From positions 248,001 through 312,000 of the forward strand of contig NZ_AMSI01000004.1 of the NCBI RefSeq assembly GCF_000300515.1: a stretch of DNA of 64,000 nucleotides. The letters run 5' to 3'. This document shows, in pieces, positions 27,349-34,953 of this stretch (position 1 is the stretch's first letter; each line of letters opens with the position of its first letter). The notes under the pieces are model-generated. The model had not been told where the DNA came from. It saw only the letters and a program-made list of their open reading frames with translations, and did not search any database. Source of the DNA: Nitratireductor indicus C115 (GTDB taxonomy: Bacteria > Pseudomonadota > Alphaproteobacteria > Rhizobiales > Rhizobiaceae). Position numbers and translations under genes: made by a program.

Positions 27349-28098
27349 CTATCTGACGACCTGCTCGAGGAACCTTTGCGTCCGTTCCTCCCGAGGCGCA
27401 TCAAAGAATTCTGCGGGCGGCGCCTGCTCGACGATCCGGCCCTGGTCCATGAAGACGATCCTGTCGGCAATACCGCGGGCGAAGCCCATCTCATGTGTGA
27501 CGCAGATGATCGTCATGCCGTCGCGGGCCAGATCGGCCATCGTATCCAACACCTCCCGCACCATTTCCGGATCCAGGGACGACGTAGGCTCATCGAAAAG
27601 CATGATACTGGGCCGCAGGCAGAGCGACCGGGCGATCGCGACGCGCTGCTGCTGACCGCCGGACAGTTGTCCGGGGTATTTCTGTGCCTGCTCGGGGATA
27701 CGCACCTTTTCGAGTTGCTGCATGGCAATGTCGATGGCGACAGACCCGGGAACCTTGTGCACCCAACGCTGTGCCAAGGTGCAGTTCTCGAGAACCGTAA
27801 GATGCGGAAACAAGTTGAACTGCTGGAACACCATGCCGACTTTTTTGCGCACATCGTCCAGTGCGCGAGCCCTTTGCCTTAGCTCTTGCCCGTGCACAAC
27901 GATCCGTCCCCGCTGAAAGTCCTCCAGCCCGTTGATGCAACGTATCATCGTCGACTTGCCCGATCCGGAGGGGCCGCAGACGACGATCCTCTCCCCCTGC
28001 TTCACCTTGAGGTCGATGTCTTCGAGAACGTGAAAGGACCCAAACCATTTGCTCATGCCGACGATCTCGATGGCAGGCGTGTGCGATGTATCGTTCAT
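27349..28098 (-). CDS. Polar amino-acid ABC transporter, ATP-binding protein
   Basis: About 249 residues, HisP/GlnQ type. Walker A is GPSGSGKST, the signature is LSGGQQQRVAIARSL and Walker B is IMLFDEPTSSLDPEM. The switch His is in CVTHEMGFA. ATG 28098 or 28122 may be used, and the longer open frame overlaps the permease gene. It energises the two permeases encoded just upstream (28143-29530). Confidence 0.93.
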   Translation of the reverse strand: MNDTSHTPAIEIVGMSKWFGSFHVLEDIDLKVKQGERIVVCGPSGSGKSTMIRCINGLEDFQRGRIVVHGQELRQRARALDDVRKKVGMVFQQFNLFPHLTVLENCTLAQRWVHKVPGSVAIDIAMQQLEKVRIPEQAQKYPGQLSGGQQQRVAIARSLCLRPSIMLFDEPTSSLDPEMVREVLDTMADLARDGMTIICVTHEMGFARGIADRIVFMDQGRIVEQAPPAEFFDAPREERTQRFLEQVVR

Positions 28099-28142
28099 GG
28101 CAATGGGACCCTTGTCTGGCATGGGGATGGAAGCAGCCGCGC

Positions 28143-28835
28143 TCACGCCCTGTCCTCCGGCGCTGTGCCGCCGACGGCGACCAGATTGAAAAGCGTTGAT
28201 AAGATCAGCCGGGTGATGACGACGATGCAGATGTAGATGCAACCGGCGATCAGAAGAGGATGATAGATGTCGAGCGTGCGCGCCCGGATCTCATTGGCGT
28301 AGCCCATCAGATCCATGACCGTGATGGTGAAGGCCAGCGCGGTGGACTTGCACAGCAGTATGACTTCGGTCGTATATGGTGCGAATCCGTTGCGCAGCAT
28401 CGCTGGCAGGATCGCGACCCGAAATGTCTGGAACCCCGACAGACCCAGCGATCTCGCGGCCTCTACCTGCTCCCTCGGCGTCTGGTAGTAGGCCCCGCGG
28501 ATGATTTCGGAGGTGAACGCCATTTCCACGAAGGCAAGGCAGATGATCGCGCACCAATAGGGGCTCGCAAACACCGTCCATAGCACCGTTTCCCGGATGA
28601 AGGGCAGCAGGGGAAATCCGTAGTAGACAACATAGAGGATCAGCAGCAGCGGCACCCCACGGATGCAGAACATCAAGCTCCAGATCGAGCGGGCCACGAT
28701 CCCGGGAAAGCGGATTTGAAAGGCGGCGACAGCGCTCGCCAGAACGAAACCGATGACGAGGGCGATGACGAAGAGGCTGAGCGTCGTTCCGAGCCCCTGC
28801 AGAATCTCGAGGAGATAGTCGAGAAGCACACTCAT
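28143..28835 (-). CDS. Polar amino-acid ABC transporter permease 1
   Basis: 230 residues, HisM/GlnP type. Several membrane helices and the coupling loop EAARSLGLSGFQTFRVAILP are present. A typical N-terminus of this family (LLEILQGLGTTLSLFVIALVIG) is visible. It overlaps the preceding permease gene by four bases, which supports translational coupling. With the second permease, ATPase and binding protein it makes a complete importer. Confidence 0.93.
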   Translation of the reverse strand: MSVLLDYLLEILQGLGTTLSLFVIALVIGFVLASAVAAFQIRFPGIVARSIWSLMFCIRGVPLLLILYVVYYGFPLLPFIRETVLWTVFASPYWCAIICLAFVEMAFTSEIIRGAYYQTPREQVEAARSLGLSGFQTFRVAILPAMLRNGFAPYTTEVILLCKSTALAFTITVMDLMGYANEIRARTLDIYHPLLIAGCIYICIVVITRLILSTLFNLVAVGGTAPEDRA

Positions 28836-29530
28836 CGCGCACCTGCCCTATCCTGCCGCACACGCTGCTCGAGATGTGCGAAGATTCTTGAGCAGAGAAT
28901 GGCAAAGATCACGAAGATGGCGATGGCGATACCATAGAAGACAAAGGGCGCCCCGGTGGAGCGCGCTCCGATGGAAGCTGTTCGAACAATGTCTGGAATG
29001 CCGATGATGCTCAGTAGCGCGGTCTCTTTCAGGCTGATGAGGCAGAGCGACCCGAGATGCGGGATGATTTTGCGATAAACCTGCGGAAGAATGATAAGCA
29101 CCAGCGACTGAAGGGTCGTGAACCCGAGCGAGCGACCGGCCTCGTGCTGCCCCTGCGGAATGTCTGCCCATCCGGCCCTGAACAACTCGGTTGCATAGGC
29201 GCCTAGCACGATCGAGGTGGAGATGACGGCGGGAACATACGCGCTGAGCCGGACACCCGACATGCCGGGCACCAGGTGCAACAGAGCCTGAATCGCACCG
29301 TCGAGCGTGTAGAAAATGAGGATCAGCAACAATATATCCGGCAGACTGCGGAAGACATAGGTGTAGAGGCTCACAAGCCCCGCACTGCCGCGAAATCCAC
29401 TTCTGGCAAACAGCGTACAGAGTATGCCTATCAATATGCAGAAGAAGAAACCAAGTGCCGCAACAGTCAGACTTGTGCCGATTGCGCTGAGGAATTGTAG
29501 CCCCCAGCCGGATGCTAGGTAGTCAATCAA
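28832..29530 (-). CDS. Polar amino-acid ABC transporter permease 2
   Basis: 232 residues, HisQ type. The coupling loop EAGRSLGFTTLQSLVLIILP is clear, with the typical helix VYRKIIPHLGSLCLISLKET. It follows the binding-protein gene after about 104 bases that hold two strong inverted repeats. Confidence 0.93.
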   Translation of the reverse strand: MIDYLASGWGLQFLSAIGTSLTVAALGFFFCILIGILCTLFARSGFRGSAGLVSLYTYVFRSLPDILLLILIFYTLDGAIQALLHLVPGMSGVRLSAYVPAVISTSIVLGAYATELFRAGWADIPQGQHEAGRSLGFTTLQSLVLIILPQVYRKIIPHLGSLCLISLKETALLSIIGIPDIVRTASIGARSTGAPFVFYGIAIAIFVIFAILCSRIFAHLEQRVRQDRAGAR

Positions 29531-29565
29531 GAAAGTTCGCCCTTCCCGGAACGAAGGCAGGATAT

Positions 29566-29614
29566 GGTCACGGTCGAACTTGCCGACTGTGACCGGGCTT
29601 CCTGCAATTGCAGG
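29566..29614. repeat. Two inverted repeats between binding-protein and permease genes
   Basis: Bases 29566-29594 hold GGTCAC and GTGACC arms with a further inner GTCG/CGAC pairing. CCTGCAATTGCAGG at 29601-29614 is a perfect 14-base palindrome. Such hairpins downstream of binding-protein genes commonly stabilise the upstream mRNA or weaken read-through into the permeases. Confidence 0.6.
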
Positions 29615-29634
29615 TGATGCCGCTCGGGATCAGG

Positions 29635-30381
29635 TTATTCGTAGACTGGAATGCCCCATTTTTCGGACAGCGTCTTCCAGGTCCCGTCTGACTTCATTTG
29701 GCCAAGCGCCTTGTTGAATTCGTCGCGCAAAGAAATGTCGTCAGGCCGGAACGCCATGCCGATCCCCTCGGAAACAGCGACTGGCTCCCCGATCTCTACA
29801 AGTTTTGGACCGTCGCCCTTATCGCCGGTAAATGGCTCAACATCGCCAAAGACAGCGTCCACGCGGCCGATCTTCAGGTCGGCAGTCAACGTGTCCATTG
29901 AAGGGTAAAGCTGCAGCTTGGTGTCCGGATAATTCGCTTCGATGAATTTGGCGTTCGTCGTGCCTTGCTGAACACCTACAATCTTGCCCGCGAGCCCTTT
30001 GGGCGTCACATCGAGCTCTTTCCCTTCCACAACGCCGAAGAACGAATAAGTGCGCGCATATGGTTCACTGAATACCACTGTTTTACGGCGCTCGTCCGTA
30101 ATGCCCATACCGCCGATGATCACGTCGAACTTCCGAGCCATCAGCGCAGGTATGATGCCGCTCCACTCGTTCGTGACCCAGGTGCAGTTGGCTCCGATGA
30201 TTTTGCAGATCGACATGCCGATATCGATGTCGAAGCCCTCCAGCGTGCCATCCGCTTTGGTCATATTGTAGGGCGGAAAACCACCTTCATTTGCCAGGAC
30301 AAGATCACGCGCCGCAGCAACGGTCGCGCCAGACGATGCCATCAGGGCTGCAATCAGTGCGACATGAAACTTGGTTTTCAT
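29635..30381 (-). CDS. Polar amino-acid ABC transporter, periplasmic binding protein
   Basis: About 248 residues with a signal peptide (MKTKFHVALIAALMASSGAT, cleavage near AAARD). The SBP family 3 signature GFDIDIGMSICKIIGANC is present. The binding motif around DVIIGGMGITDERRKTVVFS resembles the lysine/arginine/ornithine or histidine type. It is first in the operon that continues through the permeases, ATPase, PLP enzyme, M20 peptidase and deacylase. The substrate is unknown. A HutC-type palindrome lies 23-38 bases upstream of the start. Confidence 0.93.
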   Translation of the reverse strand: MKTKFHVALIAALMASSGATVAAARDLVLANEGGFPPYNMTKADGTLEGFDIDIGMSICKIIGANCTWVTNEWSGIIPALMARKFDVIIGGMGITDERRKTVVFSEPYARTYSFFGVVEGKELDVTPKGLAGKIVGVQQGTTNAKFIEANYPDTKLQLYPSMDTLTADLKIGRVDAVFGDVEPFTGDKGDGPKLVEIGEPVAVSEGIGMAFRPDDISLRDEFNKALGQMKSDGTWKTLSEKWGIPVYE

Positions 30382-30403
30382 CAGCATTTCTCTCTGTGTT
30401 CCC

Positions 30404-30419
30404 ATTTGTAGTTACAAAT
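30404..30419. promoter_or_regulatory. Perfect palindrome, likely HutC-type operator
   Basis: ATTTGTAGTTACAAAT is a 16-base inverted repeat with seven-base arms. Its GTA-N2-TAC core fits the known HutC-subfamily operators. It lies directly before the binding-protein gene and shares its left half with a site before the UTRA regulator gene at 22725. Confidence 0.6.
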
Positions 30420-30633
30420 AGGATGTGATGAGAGAAGCTTTTTGTCAACGACGAATTTGCAGGAGCCTGAAGGTCGGGAAAATTCCAATTACCTATAATA
30501 ATTCATGACCTTAAATGGACTTTGGGTGTACGGTAAGATCGCCGCTCAGACAGAATGATCACTGCGCCAGGGAACTTGGTGGCGACAAGGACCGCCGTCC
30601 CCAAGGGACAATTGCCACCCGAATCCGCGCGCA
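30420..30633. other. AT-rich gap, presumed promoter of the transporter operon
   Basis: The gap lies between the M24 hydrolase stop and the palindrome at 30404. It is AT-rich in the part next to the palindrome. No gene or clear promoter hexamers were identified. Confidence 0.35.
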
Positions 30634-31806
30634 CTAGATGGTGAGGAAGCCACGCGACAGGGTCGTGATCGGCTCGAAGCCGGTCTCCGTGACCAGCACC
30701 GTATCCTCGACCATCATCCCTCCCTCGCCTAGCCTGTAATAGGGCGTTTCGAGGCATAGGCACATCCCGGCCTTCAGCGTGGTGTCGTCACGGCCGTTTA
30801 TCAGTGGGGTGTCGTATGACCGCAGCCCGATACCGTGCCCGCAATGCTGTCGCTGGTAGGTCGGAATCCCGTTGGCACGTACCGTATCGACCCCAATCTC
30901 GAACAGGTCCCGCGCTTTCACGCCCTCCCGGAGATGATGAAGCATCGCTTCCAGCCCCCTGAGCAGGGCGGCATAGATTTCCTGCTGCCTTGGGTCCGGT
31001 TTGCCAAATACCAGCGTACGACCAATATCCGACCAGTACCCGTCGACGGTGCAGCCCGCATCGATCCGGATCGTTTCTCCCTGAGCGATCGCCCGCCCGG
31101 TGGGATAAGCATCGGCCAGCGCTGACCGGGGACCCGAGGTAACGGAAACAAAGCGGGGGACGCCGCCCCCCAGCACCATGCTCTCGGTCATCATCGCCGC
31201 GAGGTCCCGCTCCGTCATCCCTGCATGAGTCGTCCCCAGAATTTTCGCGAACCCGGCCTCCACACATTCCGCCGCGCGTCGCAGGCGGACAACCTCCCCC
31301 GGCAGCTTCACCGCCCGACATGATTCAAGCAGCAGCGACACATCGAGCAATCGGCTTTCTCCATAAACCTCAGCGCAGAGGCGCCACAGCAGATCGTCAT
31401 GCGAGCGGTCGACTCCGACCCGCCCCTCTCCCGGTTGAGCAGCGAGAGCCTCGACAAAAGCTGCGTCGAAACTCGCATGCGGCATCTGCGTCATAATGCT
31501 AGGGACACTGTCGTCGCGGTCGAAATAAAACTCGCCATATCTATGGATCAGTTCACCCCGACCCAGCGCCTCAAAGGCAGGTGCGGCGTCGGCTGCGCTG
31601 GTAACCAGCTCTGCGACATCACACCGGGCGAGAACAGCGGAACGATAAGTCGGTGCCAGGTCGTGAGCGATGCTGACATAGCCAGACAGGTAGGCCTTGT
31701 TCAGCGGATTGTCGGAGACGAGAAGCCGCACATCTGAAGGTAGCGCCGCATACACTTTGTCCCGCACCGCCTTCGCAAGCAATGCCATGCTCTTCAGTTC
31801 GCTCAT
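30634..31806 (-). CDS. M24-family metallohydrolase (Xaa-Pro dipeptidase/DoeA-like)
   Basis: About 390 residues. The five M24 metal ligands are in place: two Asp in RIDAGCTVDGYWSDIGRT, His in GHGIGL, Glu in LETPYY and Glu in VEDTVLVTE. An N-terminal creatinase-like domain precedes them. Size and pattern match both aminopeptidase P-like enzymes and DoeA/EutD, the ectoine hydrolase. Together with the aspartoacylase-like gene at 23556 it forms a DoeA/DoeB-like pair. ATG 31806 is preferred over TTG 31815. It has its own upstream region but the same direction as the transporter operon. Confidence 0.82.
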   Translation of the reverse strand: MSELKSMALLAKAVRDKVYAALPSDVRLLVSDNPLNKAYLSGYVSIAHDLAPTYRSAVLARCDVAELVTSAADAAPAFEALGRGELIHRYGEFYFDRDDSVPSIMTQMPHASFDAAFVEALAAQPGEGRVGVDRSHDDLLWRLCAEVYGESRLLDVSLLLESCRAVKLPGEVVRLRRAAECVEAGFAKILGTTHAGMTERDLAAMMTESMVLGGGVPRFVSVTSGPRSALADAYPTGRAIAQGETIRIDAGCTVDGYWSDIGRTLVFGKPDPRQQEIYAALLRGLEAMLHHLREGVKARDLFEIGVDTVRANGIPTYQRQHCGHGIGLRSYDTPLINGRDDTTLKAGMCLCLETPYYRLGEGGMMVEDTVLVTETGFEPITTLSRGFLTI

Positions 31807-31967
31807 TTTATCCAATCCGAATTGTCGCTGTTAAACCTCAAGGGTTCATCGCAGCGAAACAACGACAATTGAGCCCAATCACAAGGCTTATGACCGCTGC
31901 CTATTCGCATCCTCCGCCAATATGCCACCCTGTGACAAGTCGATTTACCCATCGATATTGCAAGGTT

Positions 31968-32222
31968 ATGGTTACGTACGGCGACGAGCACGATATTTGG
32001 AGTCTTGTTCGGCGCCGTTGCGATCAATATCCCGACTTATCGGCCGAATTGGCAACCACGAGCAAAGCAAGATGCCTGATCGTAGCGAACACTGATGAAA
32101 TAGCTCGCCGCATCCTACCGCATGGCATGTTGGAGTTCATCTATTGTGGTTCCGAGGAAGAGCCCGGTCTTGCTGGAGCGCGCAGTGAACTTGTGACAAA
32201 GTCCGCCCGCGGTTCTTATTAG
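31968..32222 (+). CDS. Hypothetical short protein, uncertain
   Basis: An 84-codon frame (MVTYGDEHDIWSLVRRRCDQ at the start) in the gap between two minus-strand genes. It overlaps the biotin carboxylase stop by four bases. No family recognised. AAGG lies four bases before the ATG. The surrounding sequence is more AT-rich than the genes. It may be a gene remnant or non-coding. Confidence 0.25.
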   Translation: MVTYGDEHDIWSLVRRRCDQYPDLSAELATTSKARCLIVANTDEIARRILPHGMLEFIYCGSEEEPGLAGARSELVTKSARGSY

Positions 32223-33613
32223 TGCGATTGGATGAATACAGATTTCTGGCGCTCGAGGGTTCGCGGCGAAAACCTTCCGATCAAATCTGTACTCAAATCC
32301 GCGTTCTGAAACTCGATTGAATCGAGCAGTTTTCCTAGGAAATCCAGATTTGTGGGAACGCCCTCCACCCGCACCTGCGCCAAGGCCCGAGCCATAAGTT
32401 TCAGGGCCGAGATCCGGTCGGCCCCTCGCACGATCAATTTGGCGATCATAGGGTCATAGAACGGGGTGATGCTGTCGCCGCTGCGCACAGCATGGTCTAC
32501 ACGAAGATCCTCCGACGGCTCGGGCCAGGTGATCCTCGTGACTGTGCCCGGGGCTGGCAGGAAATTCTTTTCTGGGCGTTCGGCATAAATGCGGACTTCA
32601 ATGGCGTGGCCGTCCGGAGCCGGATCGATCGTGGGCATCGCGAACGCGCCTTCGGTCTGCCGGAGCTGCCATTCGACGATATCGACCCCCGTGATCATCT
32701 CGGTTGCTGGGTGTTCGACCTGAATCCGGGTGTTCATCTCCAGGAAATGGAAAACCTGCTTTTCCACGTCGTAGATGAACTCCACCGTGCCAGCGCCTTC
32801 GTAATTCACCGATGCCGCGAGGTTCACCGCGGCCTTCTGCATGGCCGTGCGAACGGCGTCCGGAAGATCCGGTGCCGGAGCCTCCTCGACTACCTTCTGG
32901 TAGCGGCGCTGTACGGAACAGTCCCGCTCGAAAAGGTGTACTGCCGTGCCATCGCCAAAACCGAACACCTGCACCTCGACATGACGCGCCTTGGGGACAT
33001 AGCGTTCCAAGTAAACCGTACCTTCCCCAAAAGACCTCTCGGCCATGGACTGAGTCGCTGCGACGACGCCCTCAAGATCGTCGGGGCGCTTGACGAGGCG
33101 CATCCCGATGCCGCCACCGCCAGAGGCTGCCTTCACCAGCAACGGAAAACCTACGGTGGCGCCTGCTTCATGCAATCCATTCAGATTTCCGACGGGGAAG
33201 CGCTGGCTTCCGTGCAAGATCGGAACGCCCGCCTTGTTCGCGATGGCCCGCGCACGATCCTTGTCGCCCATACTTGAGATGACCTCGGGCGCGGGACCGA
33301 CCCAGAGCAGACCGGCATCCAGTACGGCTCTCGCGAACTCAGGGGACTCCGCAAGGAACCCATACCCGGGATGGATCGCCTGCGCGCCTGCTTTCAAGGC
33401 GGCTTCGATGATCCTGTCGGACCTGAGATAACTTTCGCGCGCAGGGGCGGGACCGAGGAGGGTCGCTTCATCAGCGGCCGCGACATGCGCGGCATCTGCA
33501 TCCACCTCCGAATAAACGGCGACGGTTGCAATTCCCAGTCTGCGGCAGGTCGCCATGACGCGGCAGGCTATTTCACCGCGATTGGCCACCAGGAGTTTTT
33601 CGATCCGAGGCAT
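32219..33613 (-). CDS. Biotin carboxylase subunit of an acyl-CoA carboxylase
   Basis: Carboxylates the biotin carrier using ATP and bicarbonate. 464 residues, AccC-like, without a fused biotin domain. Motifs: KLLVANRGEIACRV at the N-terminus, the ATP loop KAASGGGGIGMRLV, the metal/catalytic region FLEMNTRIQVEHPATEMITG and RIYAERPEKNF. It is the last gene of the minus-strand operon that also encodes a CoA-transferase, two carboxyltransferases, a biotin carrier and a TRAP transporter. Its separation from the carrier gene by three transport genes is unusual. Confidence 0.95.
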   Translation of the reverse strand: MPRIEKLLVANRGEIACRVMATCRRLGIATVAVYSEVDADAAHVAAADEATLLGPAPARESYLRSDRIIEAALKAGAQAIHPGYGFLAESPEFARAVLDAGLLWVGPAPEVISSMGDKDRARAIANKAGVPILHGSQRFPVGNLNGLHEAGATVGFPLLVKAASGGGGIGMRLVKRPDDLEGVVAATQSMAERSFGEGTVYLERYVPKARHVEVQVFGFGDGTAVHLFERDCSVQRRYQKVVEEAPAPDLPDAVRTAMQKAAVNLAASVNYEGAGTVEFIYDVEKQVFHFLEMNTRIQVEHPATEMITGVDIVEWQLRQTEGAFAMPTIDPAPDGHAIEVRIYAERPEKNFLPAPGTVTRITWPEPSEDLRVDHAVRSGDSITPFYDPMIAKLIVRGADRISALKLMARALAQVRVEGVPTNLDFLGKLLDSIEFQNADLSTDLIGRFSPRTLERQKSVFIQSH

Positions 33614-33634
33614 ATCGGTCCTTTCTTCAGGTCG

Positions 33635-34948
33635 TCAGCTTATGGTTCGGTTGAGCGCTGCCAGAAGCAGCGCCGAAGTCACGGCAAAGACGGGCGCAAC
33701 AAGCAGGTTTCTGCTGACGATCAGTTCGCCCCGGGGAACCGCGCTGACCGAGGCAGTCACCATCAAAAGCAGACCCGAGTAGGAGATCATTGCCGCGGAA
33801 CTCCAGCCCACCAGCGTGGCTCCGGCGAGCGCCAGGTCCGTAACGGCTCCATGCTTGTCCGCCAGCAGCGACATCAGAAGCGACGCAGAGACGATCGGAT
33901 GCACGCTCAGTATGCCGAGGGTCATCATGGACAGGGGAACCAAGGCCAGAAGCAAGGGGGCGGGAAGCGTGTCCAAACCCAGATTTGCAACCGCCATGTC
34001 GATGGTCACGCTATCGCGCAGGACTAGTCCGAACATGAACGCAAGCGCGACCACGGCAACCTCCGGCCCGATTACGAGGATGCGGTCAAGCGTTACGCGC
34101 CCCACGTCGCGGAGGTGGGAAAGGGCATTGCCGGCACCCCGGCCAGTCAGGATAAGGATCACGCAGAGTGGCGGCAGTGCGAGACAGCTTGCCTGCAACG
34201 TCGAGAAATCTCCGGCGTTGCGGAGCACCGTGACCGAGACTCCCGCCACGAGTATGATCGGGACAAATCCACCAAGTGCCCGAAACGCGCGCCCCGCGGT
34301 CGAGACCGGACCTGCCGCGTGCAAAGTCGCAAGCGCAATCGCCATCCCGACCCCCGACAGGACAAAGCCGACGGCCATCAGAGACCACAGCGGAAGATGC
34401 GGGAAAAACGCACTGACCACGGCAATCGATACGAAGAACGGCGACCAGTTTACGGCCAGCGCGGTTCCGGAGAGCGCCGCGACGGCATCCTCACGCCGTT
34501 GTCCCGCATTTTCGACCCCTGCGAAGAGGGGAGAGAGAATGGCAACCGCACCCACGGTCATCACGGTGCCAAGGACGCCTGATCCGACCGTCATCCAGAC
34601 AGGGCGTGCAGAACCTGACTGAAGGCTCAGGGCAGAGCGGTAGCGGTCGACACGAGGGTCTCGTTCGGAAACGCTTCGCAGCATCTGCGCCGAGGCAACA
34701 AAAGCCCCGAAGACGATCGTCTGAGCAAAGACGGTTGGAAAAGCCCAGAGATTGTCGTCCAAGATCAGCAAGAAAGCGGACGCGGCGACCATACCGACAC
34801 CAAAGAGCCGGTCGCTGTTTCGGGCGTTCAGGAGGCTGCCTGCCGCATAGATCGCGAAAACCGATGCAATCGCGAGGGAGAGCCACTCTGCATCCAGAAC
34901 GAAGGAAATCAGAGAAAGCGGCCACAGGAAAAGAATCAGGCGGCCCAT
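33635..34948 (-). CDS. Polytopic membrane protein of unknown family
   Basis: About 437 residues and mostly hydrophobic, with around 12 predicted helices. Landmarks are an N-terminal MGRLILFLWPLSLISFVLDA, a central ALSGTALAVNWSPFFVSIAV and a C-terminal GWSSAAMISYSGLLLMVTAS. The repeated Gly/Ser-rich re-entrant-looking segments resemble secondary transporters. I do not recognise the family. The start overlaps no other gene and lies six bases before the stop of the TRAP permease, so the two are tightly coupled. It could be an exporter, a second permease for the same substrate, or a coupling subunit. Confidence 0.7.
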   Translation of the reverse strand: MGRLILFLWPLSLISFVLDAEWLSLAIASVFAIYAAGSLLNARNSDRLFGVGMVAASAFLLILDDNLWAFPTVFAQTIVFGAFVASAQMLRSVSERDPRVDRYRSALSLQSGSARPVWMTVGSGVLGTVMTVGAVAILSPLFAGVENAGQRREDAVAALSGTALAVNWSPFFVSIAVVSAFFPHLPLWSLMAVGFVLSGVGMAIALATLHAAGPVSTAGRAFRALGGFVPIILVAGVSVTVLRNAGDFSTLQASCLALPPLCVILILTGRGAGNALSHLRDVGRVTLDRILVIGPEVAVVALAFMFGLVLRDSVTIDMAVANLGLDTLPAPLLLALVPLSMMTLGILSVHPIVSASLLMSLLADKHGAVTDLALAGATLVGWSSAAMISYSGLLLMVTASVSAVPRGELIVSRNLLVAPVFAVTSALLLAALNRTIS

Positions 34949-34953
34949 CGACT

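Noticed and set aside
23556-31806. Straight ectoine-degradation annotation (doeA/doeB, ehu)
   Set aside because: DoeC/DoeD partners and an EnuR-type regulator are missing, and an M20 peptidase and threonine-synthase-like enzyme are present instead. Only the similarity is reported.
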